Source of the DNA: Curtobacterium sp. MCJR17_020
GTDB lineage: Bacteria; Actinomycetota; Actinomycetes; Actinomycetales; Microbacteriaceae
Length of the DNA stretch: 64,000 bases
NCBI RefSeq assembly: GCF_003234365.2
Contig: NZ_CP126260.1
Span: 186,001-250,000, forward strand
Direction: 5' to 3'
Below the pieces are notes generated by a model. That model saw only the letters and a program-made list of their open reading frames with translations. It did not search any database and had not been told where the DNA came from. The translations under genes and the position numbers were made by a program. Positions within the stretch are counted from its first letter, which is position 1. The number at the start of each line of letters is the position of its first letter. Shown here piece after piece: positions 16,930 to 25,900 of this stretch.

Positions 16930-17634
16930 TCACGGCTGGACCACGATCATGCGCAGCGGGGTGCAGGAGAAGTCGTTGCACGGGTTGTTCATCTGGGGGC
17001 AGTTCGACACGATGACGAGCACGTCGCGTTCGGCCCGGACGGCGACGCGCTTGCCCGGTGCGCTCATGCCGTCGACGATCCCGAGGGCGCCGTCGGCCTC
17101 GACCGGGACGTTCATGAACCAGTTGAGGTTCGAGACGATGTCGCGGGCGCCGAGGCCGTGCCGGCCGGCCTCGGCCAGGAAGTTCTCGCGGCAGCCGTGC
17201 TGGTACTGGGTGTGGTGGCCGTACCGCAGGGTGTTGGACTCCTTCGAGCACGCGCCGCCGATGGTGTCCTGCCGGTCGATCTCGTTGGCGACGACCGTCA
17301 TGAGCGGGTGCCCTTCGTTCGACATCAGCACGGTGCCGGTGCGGACGTAGGCGTTCCCCTGGGCCGCGAGGGTGTCCGGGACGCTGTAGCGCTCGTCGGG
17401 GTCGTGCGCGTCGTAGACCAGGCAGTCGGCGCTCTGGTTGCCGCCGACGTCGACGATGGTGAGCACCTGGCCGGCGCGCACGACGGCGGACCAGGGTGCG
17501 AGCGGGGCGACCCGGTCGTCGCGGACGACGTCGCCGGGCACGAGGGACTCGCTCCAGTCCAGGGCGACGTCGGGGGCGTGGACGGCGCCGACCGGGACGG
17601 TGGAGGTGCGGGTGTGCGTCGTCGTGTCGGGCAT
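16930..17634 (-). CDS. DUF1989 protein (urea amidolyase-associated 2 / carboxyguanidine deiminase subunit)
   Basis: 234 aa. Conserved features of DUF1989 are visible: VDVGGNQSADCLVYDA near 65-80, QDTIGGACSKESNTLRYG near 125, and CPQMNNPCNDFSCTPLR at the C-terminus. Proteins of this family were long called urea-amidolyase-associated; pairs of them form a carboxyguanidine deiminase that converts carboxyguanidine to allophanate and ammonia. The gene is coupled to its partner upstream (TGATG at 17632-17636) and overlaps or nearly abuts the carboxylase downstream. Confidence 0.85.
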   Translation of the reverse strand: MPDTTTHTRTSTVPVGAVHAPDVALDWSESLVPGDVVRDDRVAPLAPWSAVVRAGQVLTIVDVGGNQSADCLVYDAHDPDERYSVPDTLAAQGNAYVRTGTVLMSNEGHPLMTVVANEIDRQDTIGGACSKESNTLRYGHHTQYQHGCRENFLAEAGRHGLGARDIVSNLNWFMNVPVEADGALGIVDGMSAPGKRVAVRAERDVLVIVSNCPQMNNPCNDFSCTPLRMIVVQP

Positions 17635-18473
17635 CAGAGGCCTCGTGCTTCCGCGTAGTCGATGGCGTTCAGGTAGGCGCGGGTGAGTTCCGGCGTCGCC
17701 GTGAACCGCTCGTCCGCGTCGGTCGTCGGTGCCCCACGCCAGGCGTGCACCCGGAGCGGGCCGACGGCGTACTCCGGCCGGGGGTCGATGGGGTGCGCGA
17801 CGTTCGCGACGAGCACGAGCAGCGGCAGCTCGGCGACGAGGGTGACGTGGTGCCCGGCTCCGGCCGACCCCGTGAAGGTCATCGCCCCCTCGTCGTCGAT
17901 CCGGACGCCCCGGAAGAACGAGACGCTCGGCGGCAGGTCACGCCTCGTCAGCCCGTGCTTGGCGGCGGCCTTCACGAGGAGCGACCGGCCGCTCGGGCTG
18001 GGCCCCTCGGGTGCCGCACCGCCGTACTTCCGCTCGTTCCAGGCGTCGGTCGACGTGCCGCAGAAGGCGTCGTGGTGCCCCGAGGTGTCCTCGACCACCG
18101 TCGCCAGGGCACGGCCGTCCCCGCTGAGCAGCGGCGTGCCGACGCCGAGGTAGGCCTGCCACGGGATCTTCTGCGTGTCGGCGACGTTCAACCGCTCCCA
18201 CGGTTCGAGCGCGTTGAACACCAGGAGGTTGGCGCAGGCCTGCCCCGTCGGGTCGTCGAAGCGTAGCCGCGAGCCCCTGGCCAGGACCTTGTGCGTGTAC
18301 CCGCCGGGGGCCACCGTCTCTGCCCAGACGAGCTGTGCGCGGTCCACGCCGTCGGGGGCGAACGGTGACGTCGAGGCCGGCAGGTACGGCATGTACTCGG
18401 ACTGCGTCCCGGCCTGGGCGCGCGCATCGGAACGCGAGGCGAGCACGCTGTCGGTCTGGTGGAGGTCGCGCAT
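17634..18473 (-). CDS. DUF1989 protein (urea amidolyase-associated 1 / carboxyguanidine deiminase subunit)
   Basis: 279 aa from the ATG at 18473. The frame upstream belongs to the permease region and is not used. Motifs are GYTHKVLARGSRLRFDDPTG, QACANLLVFNALEPWERLN and the C-terminal AHPIDPRPEYAVGPLRVHAW. It is the longer, first partner of the DUF1989 pair and begins 13 bp behind the permease stop. Together with the next gene it would supply the deiminase step between carboxylase and allophanate hydrolase. Which subunit carries the metal and catalytic residues cannot be settled from sequence alone. Confidence 0.83.
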   Translation of the reverse strand: MRDLHQTDSVLASRSDARAQAGTQSEYMPYLPASTSPFAPDGVDRAQLVWAETVAPGGYTHKVLARGSRLRFDDPTGQACANLLVFNALEPWERLNVADTQKIPWQAYLGVGTPLLSGDGRALATVVEDTSGHHDAFCGTSTDAWNERKYGGAAPEGPSPSGRSLLVKAAAKHGLTRRDLPPSVSFFRGVRIDDEGAMTFTGSAGAGHHVTLVAELPLLVLVANVAHPIDPRPEYAVGPLRVHAWRGAPTTDADERFTATPELTRAYLNAIDYAEARGL

Positions 18474-18486
18474 GGGGTTCCTTCGG

Positions 18487-20121
18487 TCAGGCTTCGACGG
18501 TCGCGGTCGCGGTCGCGGAGGCGGGTGCCTGGACGGCGGGGACCGAGGCGGTGGACGGGACCTCTGCGAGGGTGATCGGTCCGTGCGCACGGTGCCGCCG
18601 GGCCGACCACGCCCAACCCACGAGCAGGACGGCGCCGATGAACAGCAGTGCGCTGTACTGCAGCCACCACGAGTTCCCGGTCAGGTCGTAGATCTCCGGG
18701 CGCGGCCAGATGAGGTTGACCGCCATGCCGATCTGGAAGGCGACGGCGAGGGCGTTGAGCGGGATGCCCCACCGGCCGAGTGTGAACAGCGGCTTGCCGT
18801 CCTCGTCCACGCCGGCGGGGAAGCCGGACCGTCGGAGCCGGATGCGTTGGACCAGCAGGGGGCCGGTGACGCCGAGGTAGGCCAGGTAGAGCATCGCGAT
18901 GCACAGGCTGGACAGGGCGGTGAAGATCGCGGACTGACCGATGTTCACGGCGAGTGCGAGGCCGGCACCGACACCGACGACGATCGACGCGGCGATCGGC
19001 GTCCCGGTCCGGGGTGAGACCCGAGCGAGCGTGCGGTGGAAGGGCAGGGCCTTCTCGCGGGCCATCGAGTAGACCATGCGCGCCCCGGCGGTCTGCACGG
19101 CGAGGGTGCAGGCGAACACGGCGACCGCGACGGTGCAGAGCAGCAGCCGGCCGAAGACGTCGCCGAGCGTCGAGGTGATCACCCAGGCGAGTCCCTGCGT
19201 CGCCAGCTTGCCGTCGGTCAGGCTCGGGGCGGCGACCAGGGCACCGATGATGAGCAGCCCACCGCCGAGGCCGGAGACGGTGAGCGCGCGGACGATGGTC
19301 TTCGGGGTGGTCCGGCGGGGGTTGTGCGTCTCCTCGGCGAGCTCACCGGCGGAGTCGAAGCCGACCATCACGTAGGCAGCCATCAGGGACGATGCCAGGA
19401 ACGCCCAGACGTAGGGTTCGGTGCTCGTCGAGCCGGCGGTCGTGAACACCACCGCAGGGCTGCGGTGCGGCAGCAGGAAGAGGGCGCCGATGAGCACGAC
19501 GACGCCGATGATCTCGATCAGCACGCCGAAGCTCGTGACCCGCGCCATCAGCCGGACGCTCGTGATGTTCACCAGGGTCGTCACGACGAGCATCACGATG
19601 CCGAGCACCACCGCGTTCGCAGCACCGGTCGACGAGGCGAGGGAGGGGTCGGCTCCGGGGCCGCCGACGACCTGGAACCCGTTCCAGATCGCAGGGAGCA
19701 CGGCCTGCACCGCGATGGCCGCGACGGCCACGGTGAGGATCTGCCCGATGATCATCGTCCACCCGGTGAACCACCCGAAGCGCGCGCCCGCCAGACGACT
19801 GGACCACTGGAAGATCGCGCCCGAGATCGGCCACCGGGCGGCGAGCTGCGCGAAGTTCAGCGCGACGAGCAGCTGGCCGCCGAAGACGAGTGGCCAGGCC
19901 CAGAAGAACGCGGCACCGCCGAGTCCGAACCCGAGGCCGAACAGCTGGAAGACGGTGGTCAAGATCGAGACGAACGAGAACCCGGCCGCGAACGACGAGA
20001 ACGAGCCGACCCCGCGGTGGAGTTCCTGCTCGTAGCCGAGTCGGGCGGAGCCCTGGGTGTCGACGGGGTCGACGCTGGACGTGGCGCGCGGTGCGTGGAG
20101 CGGTGACTCTGGAGAGCGCAT
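18487..20121 (-). CDS. APC-family permease, probable guanidine/urea or amino-compound importer
   Basis: 544 aa from the ATG at 20121, preceded by GAAAGG. About twelve membrane helices are visible; the first contains SFSSFAAGFSFVSILTT, and the loop FDSAGELAEETHNPRRTTPK after helix six is typical of the amino-acid/polyamine/choline (APC) superfamily. It is the first gene of the DUF1989/carboxylase operon, so its cargo is probably the pathway substrate. The extended N- and C-terminal tails (Ala/Thr-rich end) are cytosolic. Upstream lie a perfect inverted repeat and, further out, the GGATCC operators of the divergent cluster. Confidence 0.85.
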   Translation of the reverse strand: MRSPESPLHAPRATSSVDPVDTQGSARLGYEQELHRGVGSFSSFAAGFSFVSILTTVFQLFGLGFGLGGAAFFWAWPLVFGGQLLVALNFAQLAARWPISGAIFQWSSRLAGARFGWFTGWTMIIGQILTVAVAAIAVQAVLPAIWNGFQVVGGPGADPSLASSTGAANAVVLGIVMLVVTTLVNITSVRLMARVTSFGVLIEIIGVVVLIGALFLLPHRSPAVVFTTAGSTSTEPYVWAFLASSLMAAYVMVGFDSAGELAEETHNPRRTTPKTIVRALTVSGLGGGLLIIGALVAAPSLTDGKLATQGLAWVITSTLGDVFGRLLLCTVAVAVFACTLAVQTAGARMVYSMAREKALPFHRTLARVSPRTGTPIAASIVVGVGAGLALAVNIGQSAIFTALSSLCIAMLYLAYLGVTGPLLVQRIRLRRSGFPAGVDEDGKPLFTLGRWGIPLNALAVAFQIGMAVNLIWPRPEIYDLTGNSWWLQYSALLFIGAVLLVGWAWSARRHRAHGPITLAEVPSTASVPAVQAPASATATATVEA

Positions 20122-20143
20122 GGCTGCAGACCTTTCGCGGAGT

Positions 20144-20161
20144 ACCTGTCGGGCGACAGGT
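20144..20161. promoter_or_regulatory. Perfect inverted repeat ACCTGTC-GGGC-GACAGGT before the permease
   Basis: The two 7-bp arms are separated by four bases and sit 23-40 nt upstream of the permease ATG. The size and symmetry suit a TetR operator, and the operon encodes a TetR protein. A leader hairpin acting in RNA is an alternative. I saw no ykkC-type guanidine riboswitch motifs here. Confidence 0.55.
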
Positions 20162-20289
20162 AGTGCGACCAGTGTCGTGCGGACCCGTGTCGCCGTCGTT
20201 GCCCGGCTGTTTCGGGCACGTGACGGAAGGGGGCCGCGTGTAAACGTTCGGAGTCGAGCGAGGAGCTCGGCGACACGTGTGGACAAGAG

Positions 20290-20316
20290 GGATCCAAACC
20301 GATGTAGATTGGATCC
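20290..20316. promoter_or_regulatory. Phased GGATCC operator pair before the phosphotriesterase-like gene
   Basis: Cores GGATCC at 20290 and 20311 are exactly 21 bp apart in the arrangement GGATCCAA...TTGGATCC. A -10-like TAGATT (20305-20310) directly abuts the second core, so binding would block the promoter of the gene at 20346. It may also affect the divergent permease. Confidence 0.75.
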
Positions 20317-20345
20317 GTCAAGTCCGCCACCGCGAAAGGCACGTC

Positions 20346-21365
20346 GTGATCCAGACCGTCCTCGGCCCCGTCGAGTCGTCCGGGATCGGTGCGGTGTCGA
20401 TGCACGAGCACCTGCTGACCGACGCGAGTGCCCTGCAGCGACCCGGTGTCGAAGCGCTGGAACCGAGCCTCGCGGTCACCGCGGACCTGGCTGCCGCCCT
20501 GCGGTGGAGCCAGCTCGCACTCGCGGACAACCTGCGCCTCGACGACGTCGACCTGCTCGCCGACGAACTCCGCACCGCGCGGAACAGCGGCCTCGGGCTC
20601 GCCGTCGACCTGAGCTCCCTCGGCTTCGGCCCCGACCACGCCCGGCTGCCCGAGCTGTCACGGGCGAGCGGCGTCGGGATCGTCGCCGGATACGGGGCCT
20701 ACCTGCCACGACTGCTGCCCGAGTGGTACCTCGACCTGGGCACCGATGCGCGGCAGCAGCTGTTCGAGACGGTCCTGACCGAGGCGGTCCCCGGGACGAC
20801 GTACCGCGCCGGGCTGCTCGGCCTGATGGGGACGACGACGGCGTTCGCGACCGCCGACGGACTCGAGGAACGCCGCAGTCTCACGGCGGCTGCACGAGCG
20901 GCGGCGATCACCGGCGCGGCCGTCGTCGTCCGGCTGGCCGCCGACGCCCGGAACGGCCTCGAGGTGCTCGCGCACGTCGTGGCCGAGGGGGTCGACCCGA
21001 GCCGGGTCGTGTTCTCGACCGTCGACGAGTTCCTCGACCTGCCCTACCTGCGCGACCTCGGCCAGGCAGGAGCCGTGCTCGAACTCTGCTTCGGCAACGA
21101 GGGCTCGCACGTCGGTCGCATCCGCAACGCCAGCGATCCGCAACGGCTCGACGCCTTCCTGGCCCTGCGCGAGAACGCCCCCGACACCCGCTGGGTCTTC
21201 GGCCACGCCACCTGGACGAAGGGCCAGCTCCGTCGGTACGGCGGACACGGCCTCGACCACCTGACCGCCCGGGTCGTCCCCGGCCTCCGCGCACTCGGCG
21301 TACCCGACGAGGTCCTCACCCGGATCACGGTCGATGAGCCCGCTCGACTGCTCGACCGTCCCTGA
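20346..21365 (+). CDS. Phosphotriesterase-related (PTE/PLL-like) hydrolase
   Basis: 339 aa, GTG start at 20346 behind AAAGG. The N-terminal VSMHEHLL supplies the H20-x-H22 metal pair of the amidohydrolase TIM barrel, and FGHATWTKGQLRRYGG resembles the late-strand loop of phosphotriesterase homologues, which are mostly lactonases. The usual carboxylated Lys was not located with certainty. The gene opens the rightward half of the catabolic cluster and is followed by an aldehyde dehydrogenase 46 bp on; a lactone or ester intermediate is a likely substrate, by inference. Confidence 0.8.
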   Translation: MIQTVLGPVESSGIGAVSMHEHLLTDASALQRPGVEALEPSLAVTADLAAALRWSQLALADNLRLDDVDLLADELRTARNSGLGLAVDLSSLGFGPDHARLPELSRASGVGIVAGYGAYLPRLLPEWYLDLGTDARQQLFETVLTEAVPGTTYRAGLLGLMGTTTAFATADGLEERRSLTAAARAAAITGAAVVVRLAADARNGLEVLAHVVAEGVDPSRVVFSTVDEFLDLPYLRDLGQAGAVLELCFGNEGSHVGRIRNASDPQRLDAFLALRENAPDTRWVFGHATWTKGQLRRYGGHGLDHLTARVVPGLRALGVPDEVLTRITVDEPARLLDRP

Positions 21366-21411
21366 CCGAGCACCCCGACCCACCGCACCCACGTCCCACG
21401 GAGGAACCGTC

Positions 21412-22866
21412 ATGAGAGACACGCTCGCACCCCTGGCCCCGCTCGAGCCGTTCCTCGTCGACGGCACCTGGACCGCACCCGACGGCGCCGAACTCCTCGA
21501 CGTGCTCGACCCCGCCACCGAGGTGCTGCTCACCCGGGTGCCGCAGGCCGGTCCCGCCGACGTCGACGCCGCCGTGGCCGCCGCGCGCCGGGCACACGAG
21601 GACCGCCGGTGGAGCGGGATGAGCCCGCACGACCGCAGCCGCATCCTGAACCGCGTCGCGGACCTGATCGAGGAGCGGCTCGAAGAACTCGCCGTGCTCG
21701 AGACCCGCGACAACGGCAAGCCGATCGAGCGCTCCCGCGCCGACACCGCGACCTCGGCCCGGGTGTTCCGCTACTACGCCGGCGCTCCCTCGCGCCTGAC
21801 CGGCACGGTCGTCCCCGTCGACGGCGGAGCGCACCACGTGTACACGACCCTCGAACCGGTCGGCGTCGCGGCGCTCATCCTGCCCTGGAACTTCCCGATC
21901 ATGACCGGCGCGTTCAAGCTCGCACCGGCGCTCGCCGCGGGCTGCACGGTGGTCGTCAAGCCGGCCGAGCAGACCCCGCTCACGATGCTCCGGGTCGCCG
22001 CGATCTGCGAGGAAGCCGGTGTGCCCGCCGGCGTCGTCAACGTCCTGACCGGCGACGGCCGGGTCGGTGCCGCGCTCACCGCGCACCCCGGTGTCGACAA
22101 GGTCTCGTTCACCGGCAGCACCGAGGTCGGCCGCAAGGTGATGACCGCCGCGAGTGCGGACTTCAAGCGCCTGACCCTCGAGCTCGGCGGCAAGAGCCCG
22201 AACATCGTGTTCGAGGACGCCGACCTCGACGCCGTCGTCCTCACCGCCATGCGTGCGTCGTTCGGGCACTCCGGCCAGATGTGCACCGCGGGCAGCCGCC
22301 TGCTCGTGCAGCGGTCGGTCCTCGACGAGGTCACCGAGCGCCTGGTCGCCGCCGTCCGGAAGGTCCCCGTCGGCGACGGGCTCGACGGCGGGATCACCGT
22401 CGGACCGCTCGTGTCCGAGGAGCAGCGGCAGCAGGTGCTCGGGTACATCGAGCAGGGCAAGGCCGAGGGGGCGACGGTCGCGGTCGGCGGCGGCGTGCCC
22501 GAGCGCCCGGGCTACTACGTCGAGCCGACGCTCTTCACCGGCGTCTCGAACACGATGACCATCGCGCGCGAGGAGATCTTCGGGCCCGTCGTCGGTGTCA
22601 TCCCGTTCGACGACGAGGACGAGGCGATCGCCATCGCGAACGACCAGACGTACGGCCTCGCCGCCGGGGTCTGGACCCGCGACCTGTCCCGCGCCCACCG
22701 GATGGGCCAGCGGCTGCACGCCGGCACCGTGTGGGTGAACACCTACAACCTGTTCGACCCGGCGCTGTCCTTCGGCGGGGTCGGCGAGTCCGGCCTCGGC
22801 CGCGACCTCGGCGAAGAGGCCCTGCGCGCGTTCTGCGAGTCGAAGAGCGTCGTCATCGCGCTCTGA
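21412..22866 (+). CDS. NAD(P)-dependent aldehyde dehydrogenase
   Basis: 484 aa, ATG after GAGGAACCGTC. Catalytic Cys291 lies in SGQMCTAG, the general base Glu257 in LELGGKSPN and Asn160 in PWNFPIM; the SFTGSTEVG dinucleotide loop is present. Length and motifs are standard for the betaine/gamma-aminobutyraldehyde-type branch. In this cluster it could oxidise the aldehyde released by the copper amine oxidase. Its last 14 bases overlap the convergent MFS gene. Confidence 0.93.
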   Translation: MRDTLAPLAPLEPFLVDGTWTAPDGAELLDVLDPATEVLLTRVPQAGPADVDAAVAAARRAHEDRRWSGMSPHDRSRILNRVADLIEERLEELAVLETRDNGKPIERSRADTATSARVFRYYAGAPSRLTGTVVPVDGGAHHVYTTLEPVGVAALILPWNFPIMTGAFKLAPALAAGCTVVVKPAEQTPLTMLRVAAICEEAGVPAGVVNVLTGDGRVGAALTAHPGVDKVSFTGSTEVGRKVMTAASADFKRLTLELGGKSPNIVFEDADLDAVVLTAMRASFGHSGQMCTAGSRLLVQRSVLDEVTERLVAAVRKVPVGDGLDGGITVGPLVSEEQRQQVLGYIEQGKAEGATVAVGGGVPERPGYYVEPTLFTGVSNTMTIAREEIFGPVVGVIPFDDEDEAIAIANDQTYGLAAGVWTRDLSRAHRMGQRLHAGTVWVNTYNLFDPALSFGGVGESGLGRDLGEEALRAFCESKSVVIAL

Positions 22867-24055
22867 GGTCGCGACCGGTGCCGCCGCCGTCGTGCCTGCC
22901 GAGTGCGGGCACCGCGGCGAGCTGCAAGGCGGCGAGGACGACGAGCGCCCACCCGGAACCGACCGCCGACACCAGGACCCCGCCCACGAGTGAGCCGACG
23001 GCGTAGCCCGCGCTGGTGACGGCCGAGAAGACGCCGACGCCGGTGGCCCGGGTGCGGTCGTCGAGCGTCCGGGTGCTCAGGATCGTGAGCGTCGGGAACA
23101 GCGGCGAGTACCCGGCACCGACCAGGACGGCACCGGCGGCCGCGGTCGGGAAGTCGTGTGCGACCGCGAGGACGACCAGCCCTGCGGCGAGGACGACCAG
23201 GGCTCCTCGTGCGGTGCGGACGGGCCCGATCCGGTCCGGCAGTCCGCCGAGGAGCAGTCGCACCCCGACGACGCTCGCTGCGAAGACCGTGAAGACGTTC
23301 GCGGCCCCGGTCAGTCCCTGCGCGCCGACGCCCTGCCCGACCAGGTGCTGGATGAGGAACGCGATCATGAAGCCCTCGGCCGCCCAGGCCACGAGTCCCG
23401 CCGCGCCCGGTCGTACGACGGCCCGCAGCACCGCCGCCAGACCCGCACCGGCCGGCCGTGCCGGGCTGCGGTGCACCGGAGCCGACCCGCCCCGCGTGAG
23501 CAGTGCCACTCCGAGCCCGGCGAGCTGGATGCCGATCGCGACGACCCACACGGTGCGGTGTCCGGCCGACTGGTACAGGTTCTCGCCGACCACGGGCCCC
23601 AGGGCGAGACCGATCCAGACGGCGAGCCCGAACAGGCCGAGTGCGCGGCTCCGCTGGGTCACCGGCACCTCGGCGACGACCCAGGCAGTCAGGGCGGTGG
23701 CGGTGGCCGCGTTGCCGGCGCCGAAGACGAGCCGGCTGACCGCGAGGCTCGGGACGCTCAGCGCGACGAGCACGATGCCGAGTCCGGCCGCCGCCAGCAA
23801 CCCGGCACCGAGGAGGACACGTCGTGGACCGAGCCGGTCGCTCAGAATTCCGGCGAGTGGCATCGCGCCGATCGCCACGAACCCCGCGAGCGACACGAGC
23901 AGCCCACCGACGGCGGGGTCGGCGCCGAGCTGGTCCGTCGCCACCCGTGGCACCACCGGGGTGCTCGCACCGTTGACGACGTAGCCGGCGGTCGACGCCA
24001 CGACGAGGAGCCAGAACGCGGTCCCCCGCGTGCCGGTCTCGGCGAGCGGTCTCAC
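22853..24055 (-). CDS. MFS transporter
   Basis: 400 aa from the GTG at 24055, which overlaps the Rid gene's TGA (GTGA); a longer frame exists but covers that gene. Twelve membrane helices are evident, with the MFS loop GILSDRLGPRRVLLG between helices two and three. Together with the Rid gene it forms a leftward two-gene unit starting at the triple operator. Export of a toxic intermediate or import of a substrate are both possible. Confidence 0.85.
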   Translation of the reverse strand: MRPLAETGTRGTAFWLLVVASTAGYVVNGASTPVVPRVATDQLGADPAVGGLLVSLAGFVAIGAMPLAGILSDRLGPRRVLLGAGLLAAAGLGIVLVALSVPSLAVSRLVFGAGNAATATALTAWVVAEVPVTQRSRALGLFGLAVWIGLALGPVVGENLYQSAGHRTVWVVAIGIQLAGLGVALLTRGGSAPVHRSPARPAGAGLAAVLRAVVRPGAAGLVAWAAEGFMIAFLIQHLVGQGVGAQGLTGAANVFTVFAASVVGVRLLLGGLPDRIGPVRTARGALVVLAAGLVVLAVAHDFPTAAAGAVLVGAGYSPLFPTLTILSTRTLDDRTRATGVGVFSAVTSAGYAVGSLVGGVLVSAVGSGWALVVLAALQLAAVPALGRHDGGGTGRDLRAR

Positions 24056-24558
24056 TCCCCGGCTCGGCGGGGGCGGCACTCCAGGCTGAGCCAGAGCTCG
24101 AAGCAGGCGCTCCGTGACAGGGCGGTCGCACCGATCGTCGCGCGGCCCATCCGACCGACGTCCGGTCCGAAGACGTCGAACAGCAGGTCGCTGGCCGCGT
24201 TCGACACCTGGTTGAGCTGCTCGAACCCGGGCGGGCAGAGGACGAAGCACAGCCCGCGGGACAGTGCGGCGACCTCGTCGAGCGAGCCGAGGGCGTAGCG
24301 GATCATGCCGAGGGCGTTGACCGCGGTGTAGCGGGCCGCTTCACGAGCCTGCTCGAGGGTGATGTCGACCCCGACCGACCCCGGGTGCAGCATCGTGCCG
24401 TCCCGTGACTCCGGGGTCATGCCGCTCAGCTCCAGCAGGTCCCCGGTGCGGTGGAACGCGCGGAGCGAGCTGCCGTACCGGCCACCGTAGGGCGGGTTCG
24501 CGTAGTCCGGGATGACGAGTCCGAGTTCCTGCGCGCGGGCTTCAGCGGAGTGCTCCAT
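24052..24558 (-). CDS. Rid (YjgF/YER057c/UK114) family protein
   Basis: 168 aa with LLELSGMTPESRDG near residues 42-55, the AREAARYTAVNALGMIRYAL helix, and the C-terminal GATALSRSACFELWLSLEC strand. These are the hallmarks of Rid proteins, which hydrolyse reactive enamine/imine intermediates. A minus-strand TACTGT hexamer 6 nt before the ATG indicates a leaderless start, and the operator core at 24568-24573 overlaps it. In this cluster it may detoxify imines from the FAD oxidase or PLP enzyme. Confidence 0.85.
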   Translation of the reverse strand: MEHSAEARAQELGLVIPDYANPPYGGRYGSSLRAFHRTGDLLELSGMTPESRDGTMLHPGSVGVDITLEQAREAARYTAVNALGMIRYALGSLDEVAALSRGLCFVLCPPGFEQLNQVSNAASDLLFDVFGPDVGRMGRATIGATALSRSACFELWLSLECRPRRAGE

Positions 24559-24567
24559 GGCTCAACA

Positions 24568-24615
24568 GTATCCGGCAGTGGCGGTAATGGATACAACCTG
24601 TTTATGATGGGATCC
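24568..24615. promoter_or_regulatory. Triple 21-bp-phased operator in the rid / aminotransferase divergent promoter
   Basis: Cores GTATCC (24568), GGATAC (24589) and GGATCC (24610) are each exactly 21 bp apart. The first overlaps the leftward -10 (TACTGT) and the last follows the rightward -10-like TATGAT (24603-24608). One array would thus control both directions. Confidence 0.75.
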
Positions 24616-24658
24616 ATTCAGCGTCCGGGGGTGGCGCGCACGAGGGAGGACCCGCGAC

Positions 24659-25900
24659 ATGACGATCGGTCTCGAGGACGGCACGATGGCCGCCCAGACA
24701 GTGACGGCGATCGACGTGGCCGCCGAGCGGTCCCGCACCGCCGGCACCGCAGGGCGCCACTACTTCAACGCGGCCGGCGCGGGCCTGGTCAGCGACGGCG
24801 TCCTGGAGGCAGTGGTCGCCCACCTGCGCCGGGAACAGCGGGTGGGTGGGTACGAAGCCGCCAACCAGGTCGCCGACGAGGTCGCCGGCGTCTACACCGC
24901 GGCCGCCACCCTGCTCGGGTCGGCGCCGGACGAGATCGCCCTGTTCGACAGCGCCACGAGCGGCCTGCGCGGTGTCTTCGACGCGCTGCGGCTCGGTGCC
25001 GGGGACACCGTCGTCGCACCCCGCTCCAGCTACGTCAGCCAGGCGCTCCGGTTGTTGGCCATGCAGCGGCACGACGACGTGCGGCTCGAGGTCGTGCCGA
25101 GCAACGCCACCGGTGCCATGGACCTCGAGGCCCTGGACCGCGCCGTCGCCGGAGCGAGCGGCCGTGTCGTCGTGAGCGCGGTGCACGTGCCGACCTCGTC
25201 CGGCCTCGTCGAACCGATCGCGGAGATCAGCGCCGTCGCCCGTCGCCACGGCGCCCTGACCGTCGTCGACGCCACGCAGTCCGTCGGCCAGATCGACATC
25301 GACGTGCGCGCCGTCGACTGCGACGCCCTCGTCACCACCGGCCGGAAGTTCCTGCGTGGGCCGCGCGGCACCGGGATCGTCTACCTGCGCCGCGGGATGC
25401 TCGAGGGCGTCGGTGCGTGGGCGCCGGATGTCCGCGGAGCCGTCTGGACCGGCGAGGATGAGTGGACGATGGACGGCACCGCGCGACAGCTCGAGACGTG
25501 GGAGTGCTCCGTCGCCGCACGGCTCGGCCTCGGAGTGGCGCTGCGCGAGGCCCTCGACCGCGGGCCGGCGGCGACCGAGGCGCACCTGGTCGGCCTCGGC
25601 GCCCACCTGCGCACCGCGCTCGACGCCGTGGACGGCGTCACCGTGGCGGACCCGTCCGCGTCAGCGTCCGCGATCGTCACCTTCACGGTCGACGGCGTCG
25701 CCGGCAAGGAGGTCTCGGCCCGGCTCCGGCAGCGCCGCATCGACTCGATCTCCGTCCCCGCGAGCCACGCGCAGTGGGACCTGGGCGCCCGTGGCCTGCC
25801 GAGCGTCGTCCGCGTCTCGCCGCACGTGTACAACGACGACGAGGACGTCCGGGTCCTGCTCGAGGGCGTCGCGGACGTCGTCGCCGAGGTCCGCGCGTGA
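24659..25900 (+). CDS. Class V aminotransferase / cysteine-desulfurase-like PLP enzyme
   Basis: 413 aa; ATG behind GGGAGGACCC. PLP-binding residues are D204 and Q207 (VVDATQSVG) and Lys230 in TTGRKFLRGPRG. The catalytic Cys loop of cysteine desulfurases is not evident, so an epimerase, lyase or aminotransferase role on an amino compound is likelier. It starts a string of coupled genes: the next start GTG overlaps its TGA. Confidence 0.85.
   Translation: MTIGLEDGTMAAQTVTAIDVAAERSRTAGTAGRHYFNAAGAGLVSDGVLEAVVAHLRREQRVGGYEAANQVADEVAGVYTAAATLLGSAPDEIALFDSATSGLRGVFDALRLGAGDTVVAPRSSYVSQALRLLAMQRHDDVRLEVVPSNATGAMDLEALDRAVAGASGRVVVSAVHVPTSSGLVEPIAEISAVARRHGALTVVDATQSVGQIDIDVRAVDCDALVTTGRKFLRGPRGTGIVYLRRGMLEGVGAWAPDVRGAVWTGEDEWTMDGTARQLETWECSVAARLGLGVALREALDRGPAATEAHLVGLGAHLRTALDAVDGVTVADPSASASAIVTFTVDGVAGKEVSARLRQRRIDSISVPASHAQWDLGARGLPSVVRVSPHVYNDDEDVRVLLEGVADVVAEVRA

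Noticed and set aside
13316..17350. 1344-codon open frame on the plus strand opposite the carboxylase
   Set aside because: Antisense shadow of a high-GC gene: the minus strand has full biotin carboxylase and biotinyl motifs, while this frame is Arg/Gly/Asp-rich and matches nothing.
20122..20280. A guanidine (ykkC-type) riboswitch before the permease
   Set aside because: I looked for the conserved ykkC/mini-ykkC elements in the leader and did not see them; only the inverted repeat 20144-20161 stands out. A covariance-model search would be decisive.
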